Positions 1-7,635 of a DNA stretch of 10,392 nt are shown here, piece after piece (positions within the stretch are counted from its first letter, which is position 1; each line of letters begins with the position of its first letter). The translations under genes and the position numbers were made by a program. Origin of the DNA: Vulcanimicrobiota bacterium (GTDB lineage: Bacteria; Vulcanimicrobiota; Vulcanimicrobiia; Eremiobacterales; Eremiobacteraceae). The DNA is taken from NCBI GenBank assembly GCA_019232725.1, contig JAFANK010000363.1, forward strand, positions 1 to 10,392, read 5' to 3'. The notes below the pieces were generated by a model. The model did not search any database. It saw only the letters and a list, made by a program, of their open reading frames with translations, and was not told where the DNA came from.

Positions 1-1
1 C

Positions 2-2773
2 GCGTTACAAACGGACGTCGTCAAGACCAAGCGCGAGAAAGATGCGCAGCGCGAGCGCGCAGAGCTGTCGGTGAGCGAGCTTGAGAAAAAGGCCGAACAG
101 CTCAAAGCCACGATCACAAGCGCGGAGGCCAAACGGGCAAAGGCGGAAGCAGAAGCCGCAGCCACCCAAACGGCGCTCGATGCGCTCGACCAACGCCTGG
201 CGGCGGAACGAGCCAAGGCCGAAACGGCGACAGCTGATCTCAAAGACATCGTCGATGAAGCACGGCGGGCGCAGACGCACGCGAGTGACATGAGCGCGAG
301 ACTCGCCGAGCTCCAAGCGCAGATCGATCAAGCCGAAGGCCGCAAGCGCACGCTCGAGGATTCGATCGGCAAAGTGAAACCGCTGGCTGCGAGTGCCGAA
401 AAGCGGCGCACGGAAGCTGAGTCGGCGGCGGCGCAGGCCGAGAAAAAGCGAGAGAAAACGGAAGCCGAGCTCAAGGCAGCGGAGACGCGCAAGCGCGAGC
501 TTGAAGAGGCGCTTGCCAAGCTCAAGTCGCTGCAAACGGCCGCCGAGCAACGCCGGCTTGAGAACGAAGCCGCAGCCGAACAGGCAGAAGCGCTGCGCAG
601 CAAGCGAGAAGGTGATGCGGAAGCGCTGGGCGCGCGCATCGCAGGCTTGGAGTCGTCGCTGAAGGACACCGACGCGCGCGCAAAGGCGAGCGCAGCCGAA
701 AGCGCGACCTTGGCAGAGATCACGAAGAAGGTCGAACAGCAAAAGGCGGCAATCGCAAAACTCGAGGCCAAGCGCTACGAAGCTGAAGAAGCGCTGGCGG
801 CAGTAGAAGCGCATGCCGCCGAGGCGGAGGCCGCCGCCGCGGCCGCCGATGAACGACGCGCGGCAGCCGAGCGCAGCGTGCACGAGCTCGAGGCAACGCT
901 TGAAACCACACGCTCGCGTAGCGTCGAACCCGACGAGCACGCGACGATCAGCGTAGCCCGGCCATCCATGGCCGACGTTGACGCGGACGCTGTCGAGTTG
1001 ATCGTGCCGGCGGAATCATGCGTGGAATCGTTGCGCACCATCGAGACCCTCGCCGCTGATGGCGAGCTGACCATCGACGTCGCGACCGACATGGCGGGGC
1101 TCATCCACGAAGGCCGCGCCCCAAGCGCGCTGCGCGAAGCGCGCAAGCAAGCGAACCTGGCAGCCCAGCCCGCTCCTTATCTGCTCGTGTCGGGCGATTT
1201 GTGCCGCGATTTGGGCGACATTGCAGCCGCACGTGCGGCCTATCGCACGCTCGCGCTGGCGGATCCATCCAAGGCTTCCCTCGCCCAGGCGCGCATGGGA
1301 GATCTCTTCATCGCATTCGCCGAGCGCAGCACCGCTGCAGCGCTTCAGCGCGATGACGCGCATTTCGCAGCCGCGGGCGATCCTGCAAAAGCGATCGCCA
1401 CGTACGCAGACCTTGTCGCGCGGTTTCCAGATGACCCGACGTTCCGCGAGGAGCTGGGCGCCATCCACGAGCAGCTCGGCAACACCACTGCGGCCGCGCT
1501 TGCCTACACGCAGGCGATGGTCGGCTATCTCGGCAGCGACGACGTCGCACGTGCAGTCGAACTAGCGCCGAAGCTCTTGGCTGCGCCGTCTGGCGATGGC
1601 GCGTCGTATGAGCTCGCTGCACGCGCGTTCGAGCGCGCCGGACACAAGGCGCAGACGCAGAGCGCGCTCGACCGCGCACTGCGCGCCTATCACGAACATC
1701 ATGCAGCCTCGGATGTCGAGCGCGTGTGCAGGCATCTGGCGGAGATCGCCGAGGATCCCGTGCCGTACCGCCGCGAGCTCTCCCGGTTGCTGCACGAGGC
1801 TGGCGATGGCGCAGGCGCCGCCGAGCAACTCGTCGAGGCTGCGGAAAAGCTCATCGCCTGGTCGCGCGGTGCTGACGCACACGAACTGCTTCGCGAAGCG
1901 GCCGCCATGGCGCCGGACGACGAGATCACGGCTGCGCGCATTGCCGCGTTGCAGGGACGTGCAGATGACGTGCAGCGCTCAGTCGACGACATCGCGCGAG
2001 GCGATCTCTTGGTCAGCAAAGAGCAGTACGAGCGCGCAGCGGAGGCGTACCGTCGTGCGCTCGACGAGAATCCCACACATGCGGGTGCGGCATATCGTTT
2101 GGCTTGCCTTTTGATGGACCACCTGCACGACGATGAGACCGCGGAGAAGCTGCTGCAAACAGCGTCGGAACTGCGTCCAGACCATGCTGCGACGCGATAC
2201 CGCCTGGCGCTCGTCAAGGCCGCACGCGGCCAGGTGGTCGAAGCGGTGGAGCTCTTGATCGCGCTTGCACGCTTCGATGAGGCCAATGCCGACTTCATCG
2301 AACAGTTCGCCGAGCGCCTGGAGAAAGACGCAGAGAACGGCGACGTCGCAGCCAAGTACCGGCTCGGCATCGGATACCGCGAGCTCGGACGCGTGGACGA
2401 AGCGCTGGTCATCTTGCAGTCCATCCAGCGCGAAGCCGACTACGTCGTGCTCTGCCACAATGCCATCGGGTTGTGCCTGCGCCGTCAGGGACTCGATACG
2501 GCGGCCGCCAAGCGTTTTTCCAAAGCGATCGAAACACCGGGATATCCCGAAGCGCAATATCACGAAGCGCTCTACAATCTGGGCGAGCTCTACTACGCGA
2601 AGAACACGCCGGAGTCGCTGGCGCTGGCGCTGGCATCCTTTGAAGAATTGTACGCGAGCGATTGCACGTTCAAGGACGTCGGTGACCGGATCAAGTCGGT
2701 GAAGACGCGTATGGGAGCGGTCGACCGCCCGAAGGTCAAGCGACTGCCGACCCGCGCAGCGGACCTCAGCTAG
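2..2773 (+). CDS. Large coiled-coil plus TPR-repeat protein (5' partial)
   Basis: The frame is open to the left edge with no stop, and the codons before the first usable start (GTG at 71) already encode the same charged helix, so the true start lies outside the window. Numbering from GTG 71 (900 residues), residues 1-285 are an unbroken Ala/Glu/Lys/Arg/Gln-rich coiled coil without proline except one at 104. Within it, residues 90-124 and 139-173 are an internal duplication spaced 49 residues, exactly seven heptads. A short linker (about 286-365) leads to TPR-like helical pairs from about 366 to 877; the clearest are 371-402, 439-483, 650-731 and 761-865, with the usual small/aromatic/Ala/Pro spacing. 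The tail (878-900) is basic. No signal peptide or membrane segment is visible, but the N-terminus is missing. TPR proteins are scaffolds; no enzymatic motif is seen and I assign no specific role. It ends 141 bases before the next gene, so it may be a separate transcript. Confidence 0.85.
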   Translation, partial: ALQTDVVKTKREKDAQRERAELSVSELEKKAEQLKATITSAEAKRAKAEAEAAATQTALDALDQRLAAERAKAETATADLKDIVDEARRAQTHASDMSARLAELQAQIDQAEGRKRTLEDSIGKVKPLAASAEKRRTEAESAAAQAEKKREKTEAELKAAETRKRELEEALAKLKSLQTAAEQRRLENEAAAEQAEALRSKREGDAEALGARIAGLESSLKDTDARAKASAAESATLAEITKKVEQQKAAIAKLEAKRYEAEEALAAVEAHAAEAEAAAAAADERRAAAERSVHELEATLETTRSRSVEPDEHATISVARPSMADVDADAVELIVPAESCVESLRTIETLAADGELTIDVATDMAGLIHEGRAPSALREARKQANLAAQPAPYLLVSGDLCRDLGDIAAARAAYRTLALADPSKASLAQARMGDLFIAFAERSTAAALQRDDAHFAAAGDPAKAIATYADLVARFPDDPTFREELGAIHEQLGNTTAAALAYTQAMVGYLGSDDVARAVELAPKLLAAPSGDGASYELAARAFERAGHKAQTQSALDRALRAYHEHHAASDVERVCRHLAEIAEDPVPYRRELSRLLHEAGDGAGAAEQLVEAAEKLIAWSRGADAHELLREAAAMAPDDEITAARIAALQGRADDVQRSVDDIARGDLLVSKEQYERAAEAYRRALDENPTHAGAAYRLACLLMDHLHDDETAEKLLQTASELRPDHAATRYRLALVKAARGQVVEAVELLIALARFDEANADFIEQFAERLEKDAENGDVAAKYRLGIGYRELGRVDEALVILQSIQREADYVVLCHNAIGLCLRRQGLDTAAAKRFSKAIETPGYPEAQYHEALYNLGELYYAKNTPESLALALASFEELYASDCTFKDVGDRIKSVKTRMGAVDRPKVKRLPTRAADLS

Positions 2774-2914
2774 TCCTGACCATTCGGTGTCCTGGCTAAG
2801 GGAACGCTGCCGCCGGACCGATTATAAAAGAAAAGGGACGTCTTGTCGGCCTTTGTTTGCCTCATGCCGAGACTGCCGCCAATAGTGCGTCATTGTAAGT
2901 AGGTGGGAACGCCT
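2774..2914 (+). promoter_or_regulatory. Intergenic region, possible promoter of the BsuPI-aro-priA cluster
   Basis: This is the longest same-strand gap in the window and the only place upstream of the aro-priA cluster with room for a promoter. It contains a short AT-rich island (about 2821-2836, including TATAAA at 2823-2828), unusual in this GC-rich DNA and resembling a -10 box. I find no convincing -35 hexamer 16-18 bases upstream and no strong hairpin plus T-run terminating the upstream gene. Promoter activity is therefore inferred from position and composition only. Confidence 0.25.
2901..2906 (+). promoter_or_regulatory. Ribosome binding site selecting the TTG start at 2915
   Basis: The hexamer AGGTGG matches the Shine-Dalgarno consensus at five of six positions and lies eight bases before TTG 2915. 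The longer alternative start, GTG 2903, lies inside this hexamer and has no purine-rich site of its own upstream (bases before it read GTCATTGTAAGTAG). This favours TTG 2915. Confidence 0.55.
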
Positions 2915-3586
2915 TTGAGCTCGCCGTTTTCACAGCGCTCGAACTACCCGAGACCTCATAATGGGGGCAGCGCCGCGGCGGGTACGAACCCCTACGCCGT
3001 GCGCCGCACGACCACGCCGCTGAAGTTCGGGCTCACGCTCGTGCTCCTCGTGTCGCTCGTCTTGCTGGCGCTGGCGGGTATCACGCGCTACACGGTGGGC
3101 GAACCGCTGCTTCCCGATTGGCTCGCGAAGGCGGTGCACCACCGCCAACCTTCGCTGCCCCCAGGCATGACCTACGACTTCTCGATCATCGACCCGGCGA
3201 CGAATCATCCGCTCGCAACGCTGCCGGAAGTGGGCAACGTCGAGTTACGGCTCGCGGTGACGAACGATTCTGCGTTGCCCATGACCATGCGCTTCCGCAC
3301 AGGGCAGCAATGCGAATTCATCGTGCGTCAAGCGCTCTACGTCGTGGATGGTCTGTTCGCCGTGCCGATCGAGAAGTGGCGTTCCAGTTACTTCCATGTC
3401 GTCTCACAGAAACCAACGACGCTCGTGTTGCAGCCGGGCCAGACCAAAGTCTACACGGCGTTGTTCACCCTGAACGCGCTCAACGCGGACCAGATGGCTC
3501 CCGGCGAATACCGTGTCGTGGCCGTGGTCGATGCGTACAGCACGGGGCGTTGGGAGACGTCGATACCGATGGAAAAGCCTCTGTAG
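2915..3586 (+). CDS. Membrane-anchored BsuPI-domain protein
   Basis: The product is about 223 residues from TTG 2915; the alternative GTG 2903 gives 227 (numbering below uses 227). Residues 1-38 are a Ser/Pro/Asn/Gly-rich, basic N-terminus, and residues 41-60 form one strongly hydrophobic helix after an RR/K cluster, with no cleavage motif, suggesting a signal anchor with the rest outside the membrane. Residues about 87-222 look like an immunoglobulin-like beta domain. The stretch VELRLAVTNDSALPMTMRF, then GQQCEFIVRQ, and a late LQPGQTKVYTALF resemble the BsuPI family, named after the Bacillus subtilis intracellular proteinase inhibitor. Most BsuPI-domain proteins have no tested inhibitor activity, so the biochemical role here is unknown; a cell-envelope adaptor or inhibitor is possible. 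It lies 46 bases upstream of aroK and may share its transcript. Confidence 0.75.
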   Translation: MSSPFSQRSNYPRPHNGGSAAAGTNPYAVRRTTTPLKFGLTLVLLVSLVLLALAGITRYTVGEPLLPDWLAKAVHHRQPSLPPGMTYDFSIIDPATNHPLATLPEVGNVELRLAVTNDSALPMTMRFRTGQQCEFIVRQALYVVDGLFAVPIEKWRSSYFHVVSQKPTTLVLQPGQTKVYTALFTLNALNADQMAPGEYRVVAVVDAYSTGRWETSIPMEKPL

Positions 3587-3632
3587 CGATTCAAAAAATG
3601 AGCGCCTGACCCCGACACGAAGTCACGCCTCC

Positions 3633-4157
3633 GTGAACGTGGCGTTGACAGGGTTCATGGGCGCGGGGAAAAGCACGACCGGCAAGCGGCTGGCACGCCT
3701 TTTGGGCATGCCCTTCATAGACGCCGATGCCGAGCTCGAGCGGCTCCACGGTTCGATCGCGGAGATCTTCGCCACGCGCGGCGAGCGCGAGTTTCGTCGC
3801 CTGGAAACCGAGATGATCGAGCGGTTGTCAGCTGATGGCCCGCGCGTGATCGCCGTCGGCGGTGGAGCAGTTGTGGAGCTTTCGAACCGGCGGATGTTGC
3901 GCCGCCACGGCGTGATCGTGCATCTCAAAGTGAGCCCAGCCGTCGCCTGGCGCCGCGTTGCACACCGCAGACATCGGCCGCTGTTGGGGGAACGCCCCGA
4001 CTTGGCGCGCGTGACATCGATGCTGACCGAGCGCGCAAGCGCGTATGCCGATTGCGATTACGTCGTCCATGTGGACCATCGAACGCCGCTTGGCACCGCA
4101 CGCGCAATCGCGCGCTGGTATCGAGCGCGTCAGCCACACGCTGCGGATCCCGCATGA
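3633..4157 (+). CDS. aroK: Shikimate kinase
   Basis: This cytoplasmic enzyme phosphorylates shikimate at the 3-hydroxyl using ATP, step 5 of the route to chorismate. From GTG 3633 the product is 174 residues, the usual size of the family. The Walker A loop GFMGAGKST is at residues 7-15, immediately after the first beta strand as expected. The shikimate-binding DAD is at 30-32, the conserved Arg in EFRRLE at 55, the GGG loop (IAVGGGA) at 76-78, the lid RPLL at 115-118 and the late R...Y of ERASAY at 134-138. A longer frame from ATG 3513 would overlap the previous gene by 74 bases and add an unrelated basic leader, so I reject it. GTG 3633 has only a weak ribosome binding site. The stop overlaps the aroB start (ATGA), indicating coupled translation. 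aroK and aroL cannot be distinguished from sequence; aroK is the usual name for a single copy. Confidence 0.95.
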   Translation: MNVALTGFMGAGKSTTGKRLARLLGMPFIDADAELERLHGSIAEIFATRGEREFRRLETEMIERLSADGPRVIAVGGGAVVELSNRRMLRRHGVIVHLKVSPAVAWRRVAHRRHRPLLGERPDLARVTSMLTERASAYADCDYVVHVDHRTPLGTARAIARWYRARQPHAADPA

Positions 4158-5233
4158 AACGCATTCTCGACGGGCTGCCGTACCCTGTCGTGGCTGGGCG
4201 AGATGCTGCACAGCTCGTCGCTGAACTCGCGGGACCCTTGCGCCATCGGACGATCGTGGTGAGCGACCGGCTCGTCGAACGGCGTGGGAAGCTCGTGGCA
4301 GATGCTGTTCGCGCAGCGGGCTGTGACGTGCTTGGTGTGGTGAACATCGCCGCCGGCGAGCGGCGCAAGCATCTGAAAACGGTCACCGACCTGCACACCG
4401 CGTTCTTGCATGCTGGAGCCGACCGGCATACGCTTGTGATCGCGGTGGGTGGCGGTACACTTACCGACACTGTGGGCTTTGCCGCTGCCACGCTCCTCCG
4501 GGGTATACCGTGGCTCGCCGTGGCGACGACCATCGTCGGGATGGTCGACGCTGCGATCGGTGGCAAAACGGGTATCGATCGCCCGGAAGGCAAGAATCTT
4601 GTGGGTGCGTTTTGGCCACCCGTGGGTGTGGTCGCCGATCTCGACGCGGTCACAACGTTGCCATTGCGCGAACGAAGGACCGGTATGGCGGAGGTGGTCA
4701 AGGCGGCGATTGTCGGCGACGCGGAATTGCTCGAACGAATAGCACTATTCGACGTGAAGGGCGATCCACAAGTATGGGAGCCGCTGGTCGCACGAGCCGC
4801 GGCGGTGAAGATCGGGGTCGTCGCGCGCGATCCGCTGGAGCGCGGCGAACGTAAGACGTTGAACCTGGGCCATACGTTTGCGCATGCGCTCGAGCAGGCC
4901 TCGAGATATCGTATGCCACATGGCGCCGCGGTTGCGCTCGGTTTACGGGCAGCAGGAATTTTGGCACGTGACCGCACGGGATGGCCGCACGCAGATCATC
5001 GGCGCATGTTGCACGCGTTGCGCCGATGTGGGCTGCACGTGCATGTCCGCGGCCTTGCACCCGAGGCCGTCATGGGCGCGATGCGGACGGATAAAAAGCG
5101 CGTGAACGGGATATTGCGCTTCGTCCTGCCCGCCAAGCTTGGCGATGTTCGCTACGGGTGCGAAGTGCCGGCAGCGGCGGTGCATAGCGCGCTCAAGGAG
5201 CTGGGCACCGCGGTGGCAAGCGGCGGATGGTGA
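4154..5233 (+). CDS. aroB: 3-dehydroquinate synthase
   Basis: The enzyme cyclises DAHP to 3-dehydroquinate, step 2 of the shikimate pathway, using NAD and a divalent metal. The product is 359 residues, normal for the family. Visible landmarks are the NAD-binding glycine stretch AVGGGTLTD (97-105), RG at 116-117, the core VDAAIGGKTGID (131-142), GKNLVGAF (146-153), AEVVK (179-183), and ERKTLNLGHTFAHALE (232-247). The three metal ligands are present: Glu180, His240 and His256 (MPHGAAVALG). Two usually conserved positions differ: the Gly before Asp105 is Thr104, and the Pro normally preceding TT (VPTT) is Ala124. Other sugar-phosphate cyclases share this fold, but all main catalytic residues plus the adjacent aroK support AroB. 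The ATG overlaps the aroK stop by 4 nt. A longer frame from ATG 4052 lies inside aroK and is not needed. Confidence 0.94.
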   Translation: MKRILDGLPYPVVAGRDAAQLVAELAGPLRHRTIVVSDRLVERRGKLVADAVRAAGCDVLGVVNIAAGERRKHLKTVTDLHTAFLHAGADRHTLVIAVGGGTLTDTVGFAAATLLRGIPWLAVATTIVGMVDAAIGGKTGIDRPEGKNLVGAFWPPVGVVADLDAVTTLPLRERRTGMAEVVKAAIVGDAELLERIALFDVKGDPQVWEPLVARAAAVKIGVVARDPLERGERKTLNLGHTFAHALEQASRYRMPHGAAVALGLRAAGILARDRTGWPHADHRRMLHALRRCGLHVHVRGLAPEAVMGAMRTDKKRVNGILRFVLPAKLGDVRYGCEVPAAAVHSALKELGTAVASGGW

Positions 5234-7617
5234 TCGAACAGGCCGCCGCGCTCGTCGACGTGGTCGTGGACGTGCAGACCAAAGCGCTGGACGAGCCGTT
5301 CACCTATTCGACGGGCGGGTTTGGATCGCTGCCGGTCGGCACGAAAGTGCGAGTCCCCCTCGGTGGTCGCGTCGTGTCTGGTTGGGTGGTCGCAACCCCC
5401 GCGCACGCCGCAGCTGCCCACGTGCTGAAACCGCTGGACGAGGTCTGCGATGATGCCAGCATCCCGCCACAAGCAGTGGAGCTGGCTCGCTGGCTGCGAC
5501 GGCGATTTGCGTGCACGTTTCGTGAAGCACTCTCAGCCGTCGCTCCTCGCACGGTGCAGCCGTCCGACCGGTTCACCTTCACGGACAAGTCTGCGAACAG
5601 TGATATCATCGCAACGATACTGGAGCGCCGCTTCGGCAGCAAAAGTTTTTCAAGCCTCGCAGCTGCTCGCGCGCTGCGTGCGGCCGGCGAAAAGCACCCG
5701 CTCGGGGAGATACGCGGCCACTTGCGTGAGCTCTCGCGAGCCGGGATCCTCGCTCGCACGACCGTGCAAACGCAGCGCAGCGCTCGTGCGCCGCAAGCGC
5801 CGTCGCTTGCAGTGCTCGTTGATGCGGCGGCGGTAAAAGGGTCCGCGCAGCGACGCCTGGTCGAAGCGCTCGCGGATGCCGGCGGGTCTTTGCCGTTGCT
5901 TGAGGCGCGCCGGAGAAGCCGGGCGAGCGCCGCCGTGGCCCGGGCAGCCGTGGTCGCGGGTGCTATCGCTCTTCGCGACTCAAGCGAACTCCCAGAGCGT
6001 ATCGTCGACCTCGAGACGGGAGCGCCGCTTGTGCCGACGCCCGATCAGCGCATGGCGGTTGACGCGCTCGACGCTGCATTCGCGCGTGGGACGACGACGG
6101 CGCTGTTGCAAGGCGTCACCGGAAGCGGAAAGACCCTGGTCTACGCGCAGCTTGTGGACCGCGTGCGTGCGCGCGGGGGACGCGCCATCGTCCTCGTGCC
6201 TGAGATCGCCCTCACGCCGCAAACTGCCGGCCGTTTCCACGCTGCGTTTGGCGCACGCGTCGGCGTGTTGCATAGTGGTCTCTCCCAGGGGCAGCGACTG
6301 CAGGTGTGGAGCGATGCTGCGAGCGGCGCGCTTGACGTCGTGATCGGCGCACGCTCAGCGGTGTTCGCGCCGTTACCGGATTTGCAGCTCATCGTGGTCG
6401 ATGAAGAGCACGAGGCGTCATACAAGCAGGATGTGGCGCCACGCTACCACGCTGCGGCTGTCGCCATCGAGCGCATGCGGCAGGCCAACGGTTCCGTGCT
6501 CTTGGGCAGCGCCACACCGAGCCTTGAAAGCTATTGGAACGCGCTGCAAGGGCGGATCGTGCACGTGCGGCTCACCAAGCGCGCAACGGATGCGCCCTTG
6601 CCGCCGGTCGAGATCGTCGACATGACGCGTGGCGGTACCTCGCGCTTTAAGCGCGCGCTTGGGCCGGCACTCACATCAGCGATCGAGTCGCGGCTGGCAG
6701 CGGGCGAGAAGACGATGCTTTTCGTGAATCGGCGAGGTTACGCAGGCGTGCTCCTGTGCCGCAGCTGCGGGTTTGCGCCTCGCTGCAAGCGTTGTGCGGT
6801 TTCCCTGGTCGTGCACGCAGCCGACCGCTCGATGCGCTGCCATATCTGTGGGGATGGCTTTCGCATGCCTGCCCGCTGTCCGAAATGCGCGTCCGCCGAT
6901 CTGCTGCCGTTCGGTGTCGGTACGCAACGCGTGGAAGAAGAGATCCGCGAGCTCTTTCCCTCGGCGCGGGTTGTCCGGATGGACTCAGACAGCACGGGCG
7001 CCCTGGGCGCGCACGGCCGGCTGCTGCGCTCGTTTGCCACAGATGGTGACATTTTGATTGGCACGCAGATGATCGCAAAGGGGCTGGATTATCCGACCGT
7101 GACCTTGGTTGGCGTGGTGGCGGCCGATCTGGACCTGAATCGGCCAGACTTCCGCGCCGCTGAGCGGACGTTTTCGTTGCTCACGCAGGTCGCCGGCCGT
7201 GCCGGCAGAGCCGCTCCCGGCAGCCGGGTGATCGTCCAGGCGTACGCACCGGAGCACTATGCCATCGCATTAGCCGCACGCCATGATTATGATGGCTTCG
7301 CTGAAAAGGAATTGTCGGTGCGACGCGAGCTCGGCTATCCTCCGTTCGGTCGGCTAGCATATATCGTGATGGCGGCTGTGGATCGCGAACGACTTCAGCT
7401 CGCTGCAAACGAAATGGCTGCCCGGCTGCGCGCATTCGATAGGACGATCGACGTCCTCGGGCCTGCGCCAGACGTCCTCGCCAAGGCGCGGGGTGAATAC
7501 CGCCTCCGTATCGCGCTCAAATCTTCTTCTGAAGAGGCGCTGCTTGACGCATGTTCGCTCGCTCGGACTTCTCGCCCGGCTGATGGCGTGCGTGCAACGG
7601 TCATCGTCGACCCGTGA
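5227..7617 (+). CDS. priA: Primosomal replication restart helicase PriA
   Basis: PriA is a 3'-to-5' superfamily 2 helicase that recognises stalled forks and reloads the replicative helicase. The 796-residue product has the N-terminal 3'-DNA-end binding domain (about 8-110), a linker and winged-helix region (about 120-265), helicase lobe 1 with Walker A GVTGSGKT (296-303), Walker B DEEH (392-395) and LGSATPS (426-432), then a zinc region with all eight cysteines (511, 514, 520, 523, 538, 541, 551, 554). Lobe 2 has LIGTQMIAKGLDYP (610-623) and QVAGRAGR (654-661), and the C-terminal domain has GPAP (745-748). All key residues are intact. The Walker lysine is at 302 against 230 in E. coli, so the extra length is N-terminal, closer to the roughly 805-residue Bacillus form. 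ATG 5227 overlaps aroB by 7 nt; GTG 5230 would give a 4-nt overlap instead. No clear terminator follows. Confidence 0.97.
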   Translation: MVIEQAAALVDVVVDVQTKALDEPFTYSTGGFGSLPVGTKVRVPLGGRVVSGWVVATPAHAAAAHVLKPLDEVCDDASIPPQAVELARWLRRRFACTFREALSAVAPRTVQPSDRFTFTDKSANSDIIATILERRFGSKSFSSLAAARALRAAGEKHPLGEIRGHLRELSRAGILARTTVQTQRSARAPQAPSLAVLVDAAAVKGSAQRRLVEALADAGGSLPLLEARRRSRASAAVARAAVVAGAIALRDSSELPERIVDLETGAPLVPTPDQRMAVDALDAAFARGTTTALLQGVTGSGKTLVYAQLVDRVRARGGRAIVLVPEIALTPQTAGRFHAAFGARVGVLHSGLSQGQRLQVWSDAASGALDVVIGARSAVFAPLPDLQLIVVDEEHEASYKQDVAPRYHAAAVAIERMRQANGSVLLGSATPSLESYWNALQGRIVHVRLTKRATDAPLPPVEIVDMTRGGTSRFKRALGPALTSAIESRLAAGEKTMLFVNRRGYAGVLLCRSCGFAPRCKRCAVSLVVHAADRSMRCHICGDGFRMPARCPKCASADLLPFGVGTQRVEEEIRELFPSARVVRMDSDSTGALGAHGRLLRSFATDGDILIGTQMIAKGLDYPTVTLVGVVAADLDLNRPDFRAAERTFSLLTQVAGRAGRAAPGSRVIVQAYAPEHYAIALAARHDYDGFAEKELSVRRELGYPPFGRLAYIVMAAVDRERLQLAANEMAARLRAFDRTIDVLGPAPDVLAKARGEYRLRIALKSSSEEALLDACSLARTSRPADGVRATVIVDP

Positions 7618-7635
7618 TCAGGATTTTTGCAGCAG

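Noticed and set aside
5..940. 311-residue minus-strand open frame opposite the coiled-coil gene
   Set aside because: It mirrors the biased codons of the plus-strand rod (Leu, Arg, Cys and Phe rich), has no domain or start context, and the plus frame is clearly coding.
2617..2635. Short GCTGGC tandem repeat
   Set aside because: It is only about three units and encodes Leu-Ala repeats in the TPR helix; a codon-level coincidence rather than a functional repeat.
3513..3632. Upstream ATG extension of aroK
   Set aside because: It would overlap the preceding gene by 74 bases and add an unrelated basic leader before a beta strand that normally begins the protein.
4052..4153. Upstream ATG extension of aroB
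   Set aside because: It lies wholly inside aroK in another frame; the ATG at 4154 gives the normal length and the expected ATGA overlap.
3925..4977. 350-residue minus-strand open frame opposite aroK/aroB
   Set aside because: It is a Ser/Thr/Ala/Arg-rich shadow typical of GC-rich genes, with no recognisable motif, and is fully opposed to unmistakable aroB.
7597..7628. Possible terminator at the end of priA: ACGGTC paired with GACCCGT (one bulge), then TTTTT at 7624-7628
   Set aside because: The stem is short with a bulge, lies inside the coding end, and is separated from the T-run by eight bases; not convincing as an intrinsic terminator.
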